Shown: positions 11,116-22,700, counted from the stretch's first letter. The stretch is DNA of 64,000 nt from Kappaphycus alvarezii (GCA_002205965.3 NADL03000115.1:186001-250000); one strand, 5' to 3'. A program made the numbers and translations. The notes: generated by a model not told the origin, from the letters alone.

Positions 11116-11808
11116 ATGATTCCTATGGGAGGAAAAAGGGCCTGGGAATGGATCATCTCGATTACGCGTGACTACTACGAACTCCACGTAATCATCCATT
11201 TCTACATTAATATATGCCTATGTTTTCGTACGTTGAACGGACCATTGCTACCTCAAGAAGATTTCCGACTATTGATCAGAGTTCTATTCTCATTCCAAAA
11301 CGGAAGGTTCACGGAAGCAGGTCCAGAGTTTGTGGAAGTCATATATCATTACTCTATAGGGAGGTATGGAATGGTAGCTATCGGAGACTTGTCGCAAACA
11401 TATCTGAACATTATCCGTCCAGTTTACGTATTTCTCAAGAACAACCAAGATGTGCGACTGAGAGGTTACAGCTTGCCCCCTGATATGGAATATCGACTGG
11501 TCCCATATCCTCTATGGGAACCTTACGTTGCTCCGCTCAGAAATACAACCTCAGCCGAAGACCAGGATCCTCCCGAGGCCGTGATGATGATACGAGCTGG
11601 ACCATCAAGTGATCGGGGCGGATCATCGAAGAGGGCAAGGCGTCGGGAGCAGCGAGGAAGATCGCCAAGAAGATCGCCTCAAACACCGCCTAGTCTCCCA
11701 GGGGGAAACTATGCATCCTTAATTATTGGACGGCTACCAATTAGACGTTGGCTTCGCGAAATGACAGAGGACCCGAGAAGCAGAAGTAATTTCCTTTTTT
11801 GCAATTAG
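11116..11808 (+). CDS. Extra 3' coding region of the gypsy element, module R1 and basic linker
   Basis: Downstream of the integrase end block, in the same open frame; ATGs at 11116 and 11125 could start a separate protein. Module R1 (11143-11526, 128 residues) has 'INICLCFRTLNGPLLPQED', 'IRVLFSF', 'IGRYGMV', 'IIRPVY' and 'LVPYPLWEPY'. It is followed by an Arg/Ser/Pro-rich linker ('SSKRARRREQRGRSPRRSP', about 11625-11690) that could bind nucleic acid or act as a nuclear signal. A second module begins at 11749. No chromodomain or envelope features (no signal peptide or clear transmembrane anchor). I do not recognise the module. Confidence 0.65.
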   Translation: MIPMGGKRAWEWIISITRDYYELHVIIHFYINICLCFRTLNGPLLPQEDFRLLIRVLFSFQNGRFTEAGPEFVEVIYHYSIGRYGMVAIGDLSQTYLNIIRPVYVFLKNNQDVRLRGYSLPPDMEYRLVPYPLWEPYVAPLRNTTSAEDQDPPEAVMMIRAGPSSDRGGSSKRARRREQRGRSPRRSPQTPPSLPGGNYASLIIGRLPIRRWLREMTEDPRSRSNFLFCN

Positions 11809-12174
11809 TATTTGCATGTGCTTCCAGACCATTCACGGGGCGCACCTTACTCGTGAGGACTCAGTCCTTATGTTGCGAGTTTTTTTCTCCTTCAGATACC
11901 CGTTTCTGGACCCGTTGCCAGAAAAGTTTGCATACTACGTTTATACCTCACATTTGGAAGGTTTGGAGAAGTGAAACGGGAGGAGCTCATTAGAGAACAC
12001 TATGAAACCATACGCCGAATCTACGAAACTCTTGACCAAGGAGATGAGCCGGTCATCGCACGGTACACACTCTCTCATCATATTGGAAATGAGCTACTAC
12101 CATATCCTTATAGTGAACCCTATACTCTCCCTGATGAATGGATAGAACTCCCACAAGAACAACAAGAGCAGTGA
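11749..12174 (+). pseudogene. Second copy (R2) of the 3' module, frame broken twice
   Basis: Homologous to R1 over its whole length (11749-12123), spacing about 605 bp. Paired blocks, R1 versus R2: NICLCFRTLNG / SICMCFQTIHG; LLPQED / HLTRED; IRVLFSF / LRVFFSF; GRYG / GRFG; IIRPVY / TIRRIY; GYSL / RYTL; LVPYPLWEPY / LLPYPYSEPY. R2 starts in the R1 frame, moves to another frame near the T-run at 11795-11800 and returns near 11955. The last part is the 11971-12174 stretch ending 'PQEQQEQ'. The stop is 33 bp before the 3' LTR. Confidence 0.65.
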
Positions 12175-12194
12175 CGAGCCGGGACGTTCGTCTT

Positions 12195-12207
12195 GAGCGG
12201 GAGGGCG
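12195..12207 (+). promoter_or_regulatory. Probable polypurine tract
   Basis: The purine-rich run GAGCGGGAGGGCG directly abuts the 3' LTR, the position needed for plus-strand priming. Confidence 0.6.
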
Positions 12208-12927
12208 TGATGTGCGCAAATTCGCACACGAAAAAATTTAGATGAGGACCATAATTGTATACAGTATTGGAACTGGGAAGATATTTTTACAGTTTTTGAA
12301 TTTGCAAGATATTTTTAATTTGGGTGAGTGTGGCAAATTCATCGGTTGATTTTTTATTTTAGGACACGCTGTCATAGTGGATGTCAGTACAGTTCTAGGT
12401 TGTGGGTGATACTACGAGTGACTCTGAAATGTCTATATAATGGCCACATCAATTCCCACCCCTGGCCGATGGGTGGCTGGCATGGGTATGGCACCTAGAT
12501 ATTTACCTTGAGGAAATATCTTCTAATGGTCTCTCTGGTTCACACGATTCCCGTGAATGCGTTTTATGGTATTTAGTATGTTTGATTGAGACTTTAGGAT
12601 TAGCCGAAAGGTCTATATAAGCTGAGTAAAGTGCTTCCTCCTTGAGAGGTCAAGCAAGTTGGCAGACAACTTCAGGTCAAGCTCCGAGTAGTAGGAAGTT
12701 GAGAGTCAACTTCAGACCCTAGAAAACTTTTTCCTAAGCTGGTCGCAGAGCATCAGTGGTAGACCCTGCCCCTTTTATACTTGCTTGTAGCCCTCTCAAC
12801 TCTCTCCCATATACACTCCTTTTTATTTGTTCAACTATACCACGGTAGCACTTTTGTCGCTCGCAACACCTCCGTCTTGGGGTAGTTGGTTCTAAGTATC
12901 TCTTCTCCCGACGATTTACCCCTATCA
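12208..12927 (+). repeat. 3' LTR of the gypsy element (720 bp)
   Basis: Same TG...CA ends as the 5' LTR. The first TATA-like repeat reads 'GAAATGTCTATATAA' (12426-12440), the second 'GAAAGGTCTATATAA' (12606-12620). Most extra bases are in short homopolymers. Confidence 0.95.
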
Positions 12928-12932
12928 GAGGT
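12928..12932. other. Target-site duplication GAGGT, right
   Basis: Five bases directly after the 3' LTR; the unit sequence resumes with 'attatatattcc'. Confidence 0.93.
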
Positions 12933-12933
12933 A

Positions 12934-14440
12934 TTATATATTCCAGTTTGATGCGGTCTGGACGCAAATTTCAGACCGTTCCTTTGAATAACTGTCAGTT
13001 CGAGAACGTCTATGAGTTTTGACGATCTCCCTGGATCTATTGATCCGGTGGACCATGTCACGCAATGCACAGTACCCGAGACCAACAAAAGCCTGTCCAG
13101 AAAACTCGTCTGAGCATCTCCCATTCAACGCGCAGACGGTGTGGCCGTGTCTATACCATTTGTTGACTGGCACGACAAGACGTGTGACATTGAAAACCAG
13201 AAAGATTAGGCAGGTGCCTTGGAGCTGGTGGTTGCTCATCTTTTGGTGAGCGTAGAGGAACTGGTGGTTGACCGCTGTTTCTTTGGCAGTAATTGAAGCC
13301 GACTTTGATTTCAATTGATTTGAATATAAATGAAGTTTAGCTCGACGATTTCCTATCGTAACCGACATTGTCGAGATAGTTTTTGTGAGATAATTTTGCC
13401 ATATTCTTAAGGAAAACTCTCGAACTTTTTGGGAGTGGTAAATTTGAGATTTTTGACTAATTTAGCCTCCAAAAAACACTTGCAAGGTGGATCTTTTCGA
13501 TGTCAGTCGCGGTAAAATTTTCTTAGTGTATGCAGATAGCCACATGAAAAAAAGCTACGGATTTGCTGCCACTGCTGTCACGGTTGCTTTCAGTGGCAGT
13601 TATGTCCCCCACGCCTATGACGTTTCTGCAGCTTGAACGTCACACAAGTCAGTAATGAAAGCTACGTGAGGTGAATCTGATGCGTTAAACACACCAGTGG
13701 AGAAAGTTTTGGGTGTTTTTACTGTTGGTAGATATATTCGACCTAAACCACCAGTGGTGATGAATGATGAGCAGCGATATAGGGCCCGAGAAAGTGAAAA
13801 GTTACTCTCCCTCTCTTACCTCTGCTCACTGCTACAGGATGCGTACGTCTAGATCGCTGTTCTGCCTTCTTCAGTTTCACAAAAACTCTCAGCTACCTTT
13901 TGCTCCATATCGAATGCAAATCTTATATCCACGACGTTAGTTATCGGCTAATAATGTCGATAAACCTTTTATTAAGCGTATCGCAATCCTTTGATGATGA
14001 ATGGGTTCGCTTTGCAACCATTCCACTGCGACACAACCTTTTCCGCTGCATTTATTTTCCTCCTTTATGTCAACAACTGGAACGATGTAGGCGGTCATGG
14101 GATGCTCTTTTGAGTTGACTGTGGTTTTCTGGAGTACTTTTGGATAGAGTGAAACGTATCCTCCAAGAATAAAGATTTAAACCTCCCAGCAACATAGGTT
14201 ATCGGAAAACATGTAAAATGAAAAAGGAGACCCTCAATGGGGTTACCACACACATGGGTTTGGGTCAATGACCTTACCGCATCTTCAGGCGAATTCCAGG
14301 AAAGGACTATCAGACTGGGAGTAGAAATGCTTGACCAACTGTGGTTGAAACGTATAAAATTTTAAAGCACTTGAAGTTGGTTGGTTGGTTTCAGTTGTAA
14401 GTTATTATGGTATGTGTTATAAGCTCGTATTCCCTCCCTC
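12934..14440. other. Spacer between zinc-finger gene and copia, unit 1
   Basis: Resumes the unit after the gypsy element. Contains the 144-codon minus ORF (13368-12934), whose stop lies directly beside the target duplication. The rest (13370-14440) is AT-rich with no recognised gene. Confidence 0.6.
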
Positions 14441-14523
14441 CAAAGGAATTCGGGTTGCGATAGTCATTCATTGAACGATACTCCACGTCGGATCACCCAC
14501 TGTGCGACAGGGTGTGAAACGAT

Positions 14524-17230
14524 TCATTCATCAATGATGCGGTTTAGTATCACGTTTTCTTTCACTTTGGTCAGTGAGTCTGCTGGATTGTATTTGCTAC
14601 GAGTCCAACCTACATCACTGATCTTCAATTCAATAGAATTCTCTTATAGCGCGGATATCATTCATTGTTCGCTTCTCGGTAGTGATGGTATTCTTTGAAT
14701 GAAGTCGAAGAGGGACTTCGAGTCAGTGAACTTACGAATAGAATTGCTTTGAATGACGTTGAAGAAGGTCTTTGAGTGAGTGAGCATACGAGTAGGAATG
14801 GAGCGGTGTATTAATGTGTCCAGGTCGCATTTCACTGTGAGCGGGTAATCCATTGCTTCATTGAATGTGATTTTCTCGCCGCCAAGGACAGAGCAAGTGA
14901 CTCGGCGAGATTCGTACGTGCTGAAATGCAGTATGCTGCACTTGTCGTTTTTTATCGCAGAAGAGAATCTAGAACCCGAGTTGGGTGGGGTCCTGACTTT
15001 CTGCGAAGCTGCAATTGCTGTAAACGGGAAGGTAGATTGATGCAGGGTCAGGAGGGGACTACAAAATTCTACGATCAGAGTATTTGTGTCCTTGCCGGAC
15101 GATTTTGCTGATTGCTTCTATGACAGACGGACCAAAACGATTTTTTGTAATTTGAGATGTCTTATGCGCATGCAATGTCTGGTCCAGTGTGCAGGAGCCA
15201 CTGAAGTTTTTGACGAAGAGGCCTGTATTCTCTGAAGGTTTCAGCCGTTGGCAAAGGTTTCAATGTGTTGAGGTGTTGTGATTGGTAGAGGTGGATTCTC
15301 AATGGTGTTGTTGATACTTGTATGCCGGCGAAGATGAATTTGTTCATGTCGCGTGGATCGGTTTCGAACTTTTGTTCTTTCATGTTCGTTGTGGCAAGGA
15401 ATTTATTTGTACTAGCATGAAAGCTCTCCTTAAGTAGTATCTAGATTATCCTTCGAGTTTTCTGTGTATTATTCTATAGAAAAGGCGGATATCCGGAGTG
15501 CATTGTTGCATCTCCAGGTCCTCGCAGAGGTGTGTGGTGGTAGTTGAGTCCCAATAGTCTCCTTTATCTACTATTCCGTATGGTGTTTTTAACAGTTTGA
15601 AGAGGTGATTTGAGTCCAGCTGTAGTTTTTGGGTTGTAATGACATAAAAATCTCGTAGCAGTTCACCTGTGGATTGTCAATACGCCTGAGTAACGTCCTG
15701 TAATCATATGCAGAAGCAGAATATAGCTGCGATAGACATCACAATGCGTACGGAGCTGAGACGGAGCATGCAAGCGGGATGAATGAGATGGTCTAGGTCT
15801 TGATCGCCGAAACCTTTCACCGCACATCGTGCTTTATATAGCTATTCGTTTGTGCATTTGTGTTTGATGGAGAGCACAAAACGACCTCTCATAATATTAT
15901 CATCAGCCGGAAGCTCCTCCCGGAGCAAGACCTCAAAAACATTTCGGTGCAGCAATCCCTGAATTTCATTTGATCGTGCAGCAGCAGAGCGGGGGTCCTT
16001 TTGGCGGGGATCGTTGGTGGTGATCACTTCGGTGAGATAAACACGAGCTTTGGTTGATGGATTCGCGACGGAGGACAGATATTAATTGATGTGCTGTAGT
16101 AAAGAGTTGCTATCGGCCTTGGAGACTGGCATTGCTTGGTCAATAGAATATTTGGCCTCTTTGTCTTTGCGTTGCACCCATACTTGCTTTTATAGCCCTT
16201 TCGTTACTTCGAACGGTCCTCTTCATTGCTTATTTCTCTCCTGCCAGACAAACAAATGGTAGCCGGAGTGGATTATATAGTTTGCTGCTGGGGGAACTTG
16301 TTCGGCAAGTGCGTGTCGCAGCTGAACTTATGCAGAGATGTCTGCCATCTCAATACGTTCAACATTCATCGCTCTCATGCGATCCGCGTGTGACAAGAGG
16401 GATTTGGAGTGGGGATGGAAGCAAGGAATCACGCGTAACACAAGGGTGGAGGGTTTCAAGCCTTTAAAACCCTGAGTGTCGTTCATTGCCTTGACCGAAA
16501 GCTGAACGGCAATGCCGTGATCGGCAACGGGAATATCCCCGGTAATATTATTGAAAACTTGCCCCAACGGGGCATGATAGCCTTCCCCATCTTAGTACGT
16601 TGTGTGAGTAGACACCACACAGTTTGAGTTTGATTCCAGCGGACTTGGCGATGTTTTCAAATTCTTTTCCGGACAAGATTATGTCTTGGTCAACACTCAT
16701 CTTTTCGGGGTAGCCGACATAAGTAGATACTCAGCGCACCAAAAAGTAGTGCTAAATAGTCTGGACAGACTTGTCTGGGAGGAACATGGCGGAGTAAGAG
16801 TGGGTGGATGGTCCACCACATGCAAAACAGCGTTCCCTTGAATCCAAACGAGGTCAAGGGATATTTTATGGTTACAAATGCGCTTAAAGGGTGGAAAAGA
16901 TACACGGAAACGATGTGGCCCTTTGTTGTATTTGTTGAGAAGATTCAATTCTTGCCTGGTATAGAATATTGTTTTTCTGTCCTATGGCACGCACATGTGC
17001 CGCTAAAGTCTGGTAGTAGGAAATATAAATTCGTAGCGACGAGTTTCGGGTACTTTTCAATTTTGTCTGCTAATAGGCCGTGCTTATCCAGGATGTGCAG
17101 TCCAACGAGTAGTGGGGCATCGGCATCGCCAACATTACATCGAAATTCAGAAACGAGTCTTCTGGAGTTTAATACGTATAGTCGTTAACCCAATTCTGAT
17201 AAAGACGTTGTAGCCGACGTTGAAGTTTAG
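14524..17230 (-). mobile_element. Degenerate Ty1/copia pol, copy B
   Basis: Order on the minus strand: protease C-terminal part (17230-17050, 'DVGDADAPLLVGL'), integrase (16948-16328, including 'RFRVSFPP' and 'AMNDTQGFKGLKPS'), RT N-terminal part (about 16060-15700, 'IMRGRFVLSIKHK'), RT C-terminal part (15383-15162, 'FETDP' and 'GPDIACA'), RNase H (14853-14524, 'TDSKSLFDFI', ending 'RSKYNPADSLTK' in a second frame). No gag is recognisable. The element is inactive: it has several stops and shifts and a defective RT catalytic box. The copy spans the junction of units 1 and 2. Confidence 0.85.
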
Positions 17231-19360
17231 TCGGTGTGCTGAAGCTTGACCTTCCCTTCATCGCGGGGCAGAGATCCATTGGTTGAGTGAGCCCAATACA
17301 TTACCGCTATGTACCAATGTCTAGGCAAGTGCCATTGAAATGGCAGGGTGAAGTAGTGAATTGCGTTATAGCCAAAACATCCGGCACAGATTTCAATATT
17401 CGCTCATAACTCAGAATCGATCAGCTCTGCCAAGAACCAGTTTATCAACTAGTGAAACAATCGTATTGATATTCGGCACCACTTCATTCGCGAGGCATTA
17501 GCAGCAAAGCAGACCCGGATATATCACTGCAGAAATAAACATCATGGTTGCAATATTCTGAAAAAACCTTTGCTTCGATTCAAGTCGGTGAAGTTTCGAA
17601 GTGATTTGGGCATATTCCTTCCTAGCCTTCCAAATTGGCAGTGAGCTGTTTTCAGATTGATGGGCTACAGTGGCCAGTTCTAGTTCGAGGGGTCGTGTTA
17701 GTGCATTTATTTTCTGTTTTCTCTGCTGACAGCTTACAGATATGAAATGGCTTACATACTTTAATTTAGCTTACTGTACAACTTAGAGCCGAGTGGATAC
17801 GTTTATGTACTGTAAAGTGCTTTAAGCTCGAGCTGATATACTTTAGATAAGCTCAAGTAGGATTAGGGTTGGACTATCACCGTCGTCAACATAGATTCTG
17901 GAAACTTCCTTCAATCAAACGGAAGCACCAGTCGGATCGCCTCGAGGTCCATATAGGCCCTGGGATCCCTACATCATCTGTCTTAGGGTAGCACTCCACC
18001 ACTATCTCTCTTCTCAACTCTCTCTCTTGGTCATTTACTCTCCCTGTGCTTGCAATCCTCTTCTCTCTGTCTCTATCCGTTCTCCCTTGGTCTTCCTCGT
18101 TCAACTTTCCCTTAGCTATCCAACCGATATCGTCCCTTCTGAAAATTAATCTTCTGTATAAAAACATGGAAGCAGGGAAATCGAAAAGCCAGAAACATCA
18201 TTGGAATTTTTTCTTTATTGATAACCTTTTGGACTACATAATTGAGGATGTCATTATCAAGGAAATTAGGAAGGTCATTTTAGATGCGTTTGCGCGGTAC
18301 GTGCTCGTCAATAAACAGGCCACTCGTGGAGAGTTTTAGAATGCTGCCATGTTAGAAAGTGAGGATGTTTTATCCAATATCAGATGAGCGAGAAATTCTA
18401 CGTCACGTTTGTCAACCCACTCGCCCCCTCTCGCTCTAGGATTCCAATCTTCAACCATCTTATTATTAGTCTAAATACCGCCTTGGCAAACTAGCAGGGC
18501 AGGTACCAAGGCTGTATTTCTGCATCGCCCTATAGGACCAGGCTACTACCCATTTCAATTCCTGCTCTTGGAGGATGGAACCTGGATCGATTTGCCGTAG
18601 TCACAGGCCTGGCAAAACTTGTCTCGAATAGAGCCATGGAACAATTGTCAAGAGCGATGTCGACTCTTTTACGACAGTATGCCGCGCTAGTGGTCTCCTC
18701 CAGTGAAGCATGTCTGTTGTCTGATCTCAACACATCTTTCCAGATGAAATGAAGACGTCTACTATCCCCTAGGGTACAAAACGCTAACCTTAAAAACTTC
18801 CCTGGTCTTCTCCCTACAAAGTGTCGCATTAACCACACCCCCTCTAACATCTTTCTAGGTCGCCATCATAAATTTGTTGCCTTTACCCTTTATCGCGGTG
18901 CATTCATGTGAACGGTTGTCTGGAAAACCATGGGATAGGTCGGAAATATCTTCCAACAGTAAAACACCCAAACGTTCCCCCTTCATGTGAACCGAGGCCA
19001 CGTTACAAGAACCTAAATACCGCGATATACTTCTACGTGTTTTACTGTACTTGAACTACCCCACTCAAACCCGCTGTTTTCTTGTACTTCACGAGTTTGC
19101 ATGCTCACGATCAGTCTGCATTTGTGACAGCTATAAAGATCCACCACACCATGTGACAGCTTGCCACCTGTCTACAGTAAGTGTAAGGTTCTTCGTATTA
19201 CTCTTCTTACCGAATGCAACTATCACTCTCCGATGTTATCTTGTAATTATTAAATTCCAAGTACTGCACTGTTTACTCACTACCGAAGACTGAAGTTGGT
19301 TCGAATTGAAAGTAAACAGAGGCAAGAGACATTCTTCAACAAGTCACCGCTACACATTTA
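17231..19360. other. Spacer between copia and zinc-finger gene, unit 2
   Basis: Contains the CT-rich tract (about 18003-18110), the 57-codon plus ORF (18166-18339), the 106-codon minus ORF (18850-18530) and about 500 bp of AT-rich sequence downstream of the zinc-finger stop. No recognisable gag or other domain was seen in 17300-17990. Confidence 0.6.
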
Positions 19361-21091
19361 TCAAAGCAAGTCAAAGAATTCAATAGGGGCTTGAAACCCG
19401 TGATCTATCACTATTGGTGTGCTCCTCAGATCCGACCTGTGCGACGACATGATCCCATCGGAGTGCTCAAATGCCACCCACTGTTCGTCACCTACCGCGT
19501 CGCCACACAACCCCCCACTTTCCGCCTCTTTTTCGGTTCCATCGCCATAGAAGCTGTCCATGTCTTTCACTCGTGGCCCAGCCCTACTACTTTGTGACTG
19601 GCGGAACCCCTTCGAACGAGTCTGCGCACCAGTTTGCGATTGCTCTTCAATTCCCACGAAAGCGCTTTCGACCCCGTGCACTGGCACACTTGACGGGATA
19701 CATTGTGCATGACCTATCTCCCCTGAGATGAGCTGTGCATTTGTCAGCGCCTGGACTCCAATTCCCCCAAAAGTACCTCCGATCCAAGCACATTCACACC
19801 TGTCGAAACGGAATGTGCTGACAGATATCCTTTGCCGGAATCTGTACATTAGTTTGCACTCGCACTCTCATTTCCCCCGACGCCCCTTCCACCTCATGTA
19901 CGTGCGCATTAATCGGACAGAATGGGTAATCTTTGCGCCGTTGTGCTTCTCACAGCTATTTGTTTCAGGAGCCAGCCTCCACTCATTTACCCCACGACAC
20001 CTGTCACCGCTCGAAATGAATGGATCGCGGGCTTGCAACCAGCAGAGACCTTCCAGGTGCTCATTCAATTCATCAAACTGTAATGGGTCAGCCATTTGAA
20101 GGATGCTATCTTCACTGGCGTTCATAAATGGATATGCACCCGCCCCTGACATTACATTTCTGGTGATACATCACGCCCAAACGGTATCCCTTCCAACCGA
20201 ACATTCGGACTCAAACCTACACTGAGGCCCTTCCCACATCTCTCAAATAGTTCGTCCAAATCGCTTGCCTTCGACATCTTCATGCCGCTGCTACCACCAA
20301 TGTCTCGAGATTTGGATGGCGGACTCCCTGCTGCGGAATGTTTGAATCTCTTCTTTCCTCTTCGCTCGGGAGCAGTCATCGCAGGCTGTCCAGAAGATGC
20401 CTTGTTCGAATCTGCCCTGCGATTTTCTGCGGCAATGTGGATCAGGTCGTTCGGACGCTTCTTTCGATTTGTCTGTATCTCGCCGCCATCGTTGGATCCT
20501 CTCTTTGATTTCCCGCAAGGTCGACCAGATGAGCTTTCTTGCGCTGGAGTGGTACTGTGTTGGACTCGCAGGCTATTTTCCCGACCAGAACTTCTCTCTC
20601 CGTCTGTTTCCGGTTTCAGTTGCACAGCCGCTCCATCGTTATTTTTTTTCTGAGCGCTCGAACCTCAATATGTCACTATTGCTCCCGTCATGGTGGGCTC
20701 GAACATGATGAGCCATGGAGCTCCGCCATTTAAATTTTCTGTCGCAGTTCTCCATCGGACATTCGTAGGGCGTCTCCCCAGTGTGCAATCTCATGTGCAC
20801 TTTGAGATTAAAGGCCCTTCCAAATTGCTGCATACATCAAACAAACATTTCACTGTCAGTGGCTGCTCAACTACGGAAAATCAGAACTATTCGTCTCCCA
20901 GAAAGGTATGAAAGTGGAACCAGACGTTCAATGACTTTCGAACTTACCCGCTTGCAAGTGGGACAAACATTTTCTGTGAGTCTCGTACTCTCCCGAGACT
21001 TCACGGCTCCAATGGTGGTTCTGTTCTGATTCTGTGCCTCAGAATCGACTCTTCCCAAGGATCCTGACTTTGCTTGAGGAATGCTAGCCAT
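19361..21091 (-). pseudogene. C2H2 zinc-finger gene, frameshifted copy (unit 2)
   Basis: Exon 1 21091-20948 is intact and exon 2 is 20827-19361. An extra A in 'ctcgaacctc' near 20660 shifts the frame just after finger 2. Missing bases near 20158 ('catttctgg') and near 19784 and 19916 break it again. Both fingers are still encoded, so a short two-finger protein of roughly 110 residues could be made if the shifts are real. Confidence 0.8.
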
Positions 21092-22700
21092 CGCTTTTTG
21101 CCGATTCCGGTGTAGCACAAATGAGTAGGTGGTGTGCCGACAGAGAAAGAGGTGGAGCTAGCACTGGTTCCCGAGGAAAGCATTATATGTGGAGGTATTA
21201 TATATTCCAGTTTGATGCGGTCTGGACGCAAATTTCAGACCGTTCCTTTGAATAACTGTCAGTTCGAGAACGTCTATGAGTTTTGACGGTCTCCCTGGAT
21301 CTATTGATCCGGTGGACCATGTCACGCAATGCACAGTACCCGAGACCAACAAAAGCCTGTCCAGAAAACTCGTCTGAGCATCTCCCATTCAACGCGCAGA
21401 CGGTGTGGCCGTGTCTATACCATTTGTTGACTGGCACGACAAGACGTGTGACATTGAAAACCAGAAAGATTAGGCAGGTGCCTTGGAGCTGGTGGTTGCT
21501 CATCTTTTGGTGAGCGTAGAGGAACTGGTGGTTGACCGCTGTTTCTTTGGCAGTAATTGAAGCCGACTTTGATTTCAATTGATTTGAATATAAATGAAGT
21601 TTAGCTCGACGATTTCCTATCGTAACCGACATTGTCGAGATAGTTTTTGTGAGATAATTTTGCCATATTCTGAAGGAAAACTCTCGAACTTTTTGGGAGT
21701 GGTAAATTTGAGATTTTTGACTAATTTAGCCTCCAAAAAACACTTGCAAGGTGGATCTTTTCGATGTCAGTCGCGGTAAAATTTTCTTAGTGTATGCAGA
21801 TAGCCACATGAAAAAAAGCTACGGATTTGCTGCCACTGCTGTCACGGTTGCTTTCAGTGGCAGTTATGTCCCCCACGCCTATGACGTTTCTGCAGCTTGA
21901 ACGTCACACAAGTCAGTAATGAAAGCTACGTGAGGTGAATCTAATGCATTAAACACCCAGTGGAGAAAGTTTTGGGTGTTTTTACTGTTGGTAGATATAT
22001 TCGACCTAAACCACCAGTGGTGATGAATGATGACAGCGATATAGGGCCCGAGAAAGTGAAAAGTTACTCTCCCTCTCTTACCTCTGCTCACTGCTACAGG
22101 ATGCGTACGTCTAGATCGCTGTTCTGCCTTCTTCAGTTTCACAAAATCTCTCAGCTACCGTTTGCTCCATATCGAACGCAAATCTTGTAACCACGACGTT
22201 GGTTATCGGCTTATAATGTCGATAAACCTTTTATTAAGCGTATCGCAATCCTTTGATGATGAATGGGTTCGCTTTGCAACCATTCCACTGCGACACAACC
22301 TTTTCCGCTGCATTTATTTTCCTCCTTTATGTCAGCATCTGGAACGATGTAGGCGGTCATGGGATGCTCTTTTGAGTTGACTGTGGTTTTCTGGAGTACT
22401 TTTGGATAGAGTGAAACGTATCCTCCAAGAATAAAAGATTTAAACCTCCCAGCAACATAGGTTATCGGAAAACATGTAAAATGAAAAAGGAGACCCTCAA
22501 TGGGGTTACCACACACATGGGTTTGGGTCAATGACCTTACCGCATTTCAGGCGAATTCCAGGAAAGGACTATCAGACTGGGAGTAGAAATGCTTGACCAA
22601 CTGTGGTTGAAACGTATAAAATTTTAAAGCACTTGAAGTTGGTTGGTTGGTTTCAGTTGTAAGTTATTATGGTATGTGTTATAAGCTCGTATTCCCTCCC
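21092..22700. other. Spacer between zinc-finger gene and copia, unit 2
   Basis: Besides the 144-codon ORF it holds a 106-codon minus ORF (22531-22211; 'VPDADIKEENKCSGKGCVAV') that recurs in units 4-6 and is not recognised. It also contains AT-rich sequence. It is the likely promoter and 5' region of the zinc-finger gene. Confidence 0.5.
21198..21632 (-). CDS. Conserved 144-codon ORF just upstream of the zinc-finger gene (unit 2)
   Basis: ATG at 21632, TAA at 21198, which is 107 bp upstream of the zinc-finger ATG on the same strand. The product starts 'MSVTIGNRRAKLHLYSNQLK' and contains 'VNHQFLYAHQKMSNHQLQ'; it is basic overall with one hydrophobic run ('CLIFLVFNVTRLVV'). No family recognised. 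It is also full-length in units 1, 4 and 6 (12934, 37699, 54467), extended in unit 7 (62930), and broken in units 3 and 5. It could be a small gene, an upstream ORF in a long 5' leader of the zinc-finger mRNA, or chance. Confidence 0.3.
   Translation of the reverse strand: MSVTIGNRRAKLHLYSNQLKSKSASITAKETAVNHQFLYAHQKMSNHQLQGTCLIFLVFNVTRLVVPVNKWYRHGHTVCALNGRCSDEFSGQAFVGLGYCALRDMVHRINRSRETVKTHRRSRTDSYSKERSEICVQTASNWNI

Larger units (their letters stand above)
5463..12927 (+). mobile_element. Ty3/gypsy LTR retrotransposon, nearly full length
   Basis: Two LTRs (5463-6176 and 12208-12927) begin TG and end CA and are flanked by a 5-bp duplication GAGGT. Other units have a single uninterrupted 'gtggaggtattata' here, which proves insertion. 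Internal order: primer site, gag with two CCHC knuckles, protease, RT, RNase H, integrase, then an extra 3' region. RT-RNase H-integrase order is the Ty3/gypsy order. The LTRs differ by one substitution and five small indels, so the insertion is recent. At least eight frame breaks interrupt gag-pol; in view of the error pattern of the whole window some may be artefacts. No chromodomain was seen. Confidence 0.95.
1..15730. repeat. Array unit 1 (interrupted by a gypsy element)
   Basis: This is the first unit in the window, interrupted at 5463-12927 by a Ty3/gypsy retrotransposon. It shares diagnostic variants with unit 7 that units 2-6 lack: 'gttaacttgctc' near 3360, 'agaataggta' near 4190, and a GTG rather than TTG codon in the zinc-finger gene near 4480. 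Units 1 and 7 therefore look more closely related to each other than to the units between them. Confidence 0.9.

Noticed and set aside
11143..12123. The 3' module as an envelope gene or chromodomain
   Set aside because: No signal peptide, cleavage site or clear membrane anchor, and no aromatic-cage pattern of a chromodomain. The two copies instead share their own motif set.
17300..17990. Copia gag
   Set aside because: It would be expected here upstream of the protease tail, but I see no CCHC knuckle or gag-like block on the minus strand, so no gag is annotated.
17886..18167. 93-codon minus ORF rich in Arg/Glu (also at 42666, 34345, 59658)
   Set aside because: It is the antisense of the CT-rich tract, which produces Glu/Arg codons by composition. 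No domain is visible.
22621..22660. Short 'ggttggttggtt' repeat
   Set aside because: Three tetranucleotide repeats only, identical in all units, with no sign of length variation or function.
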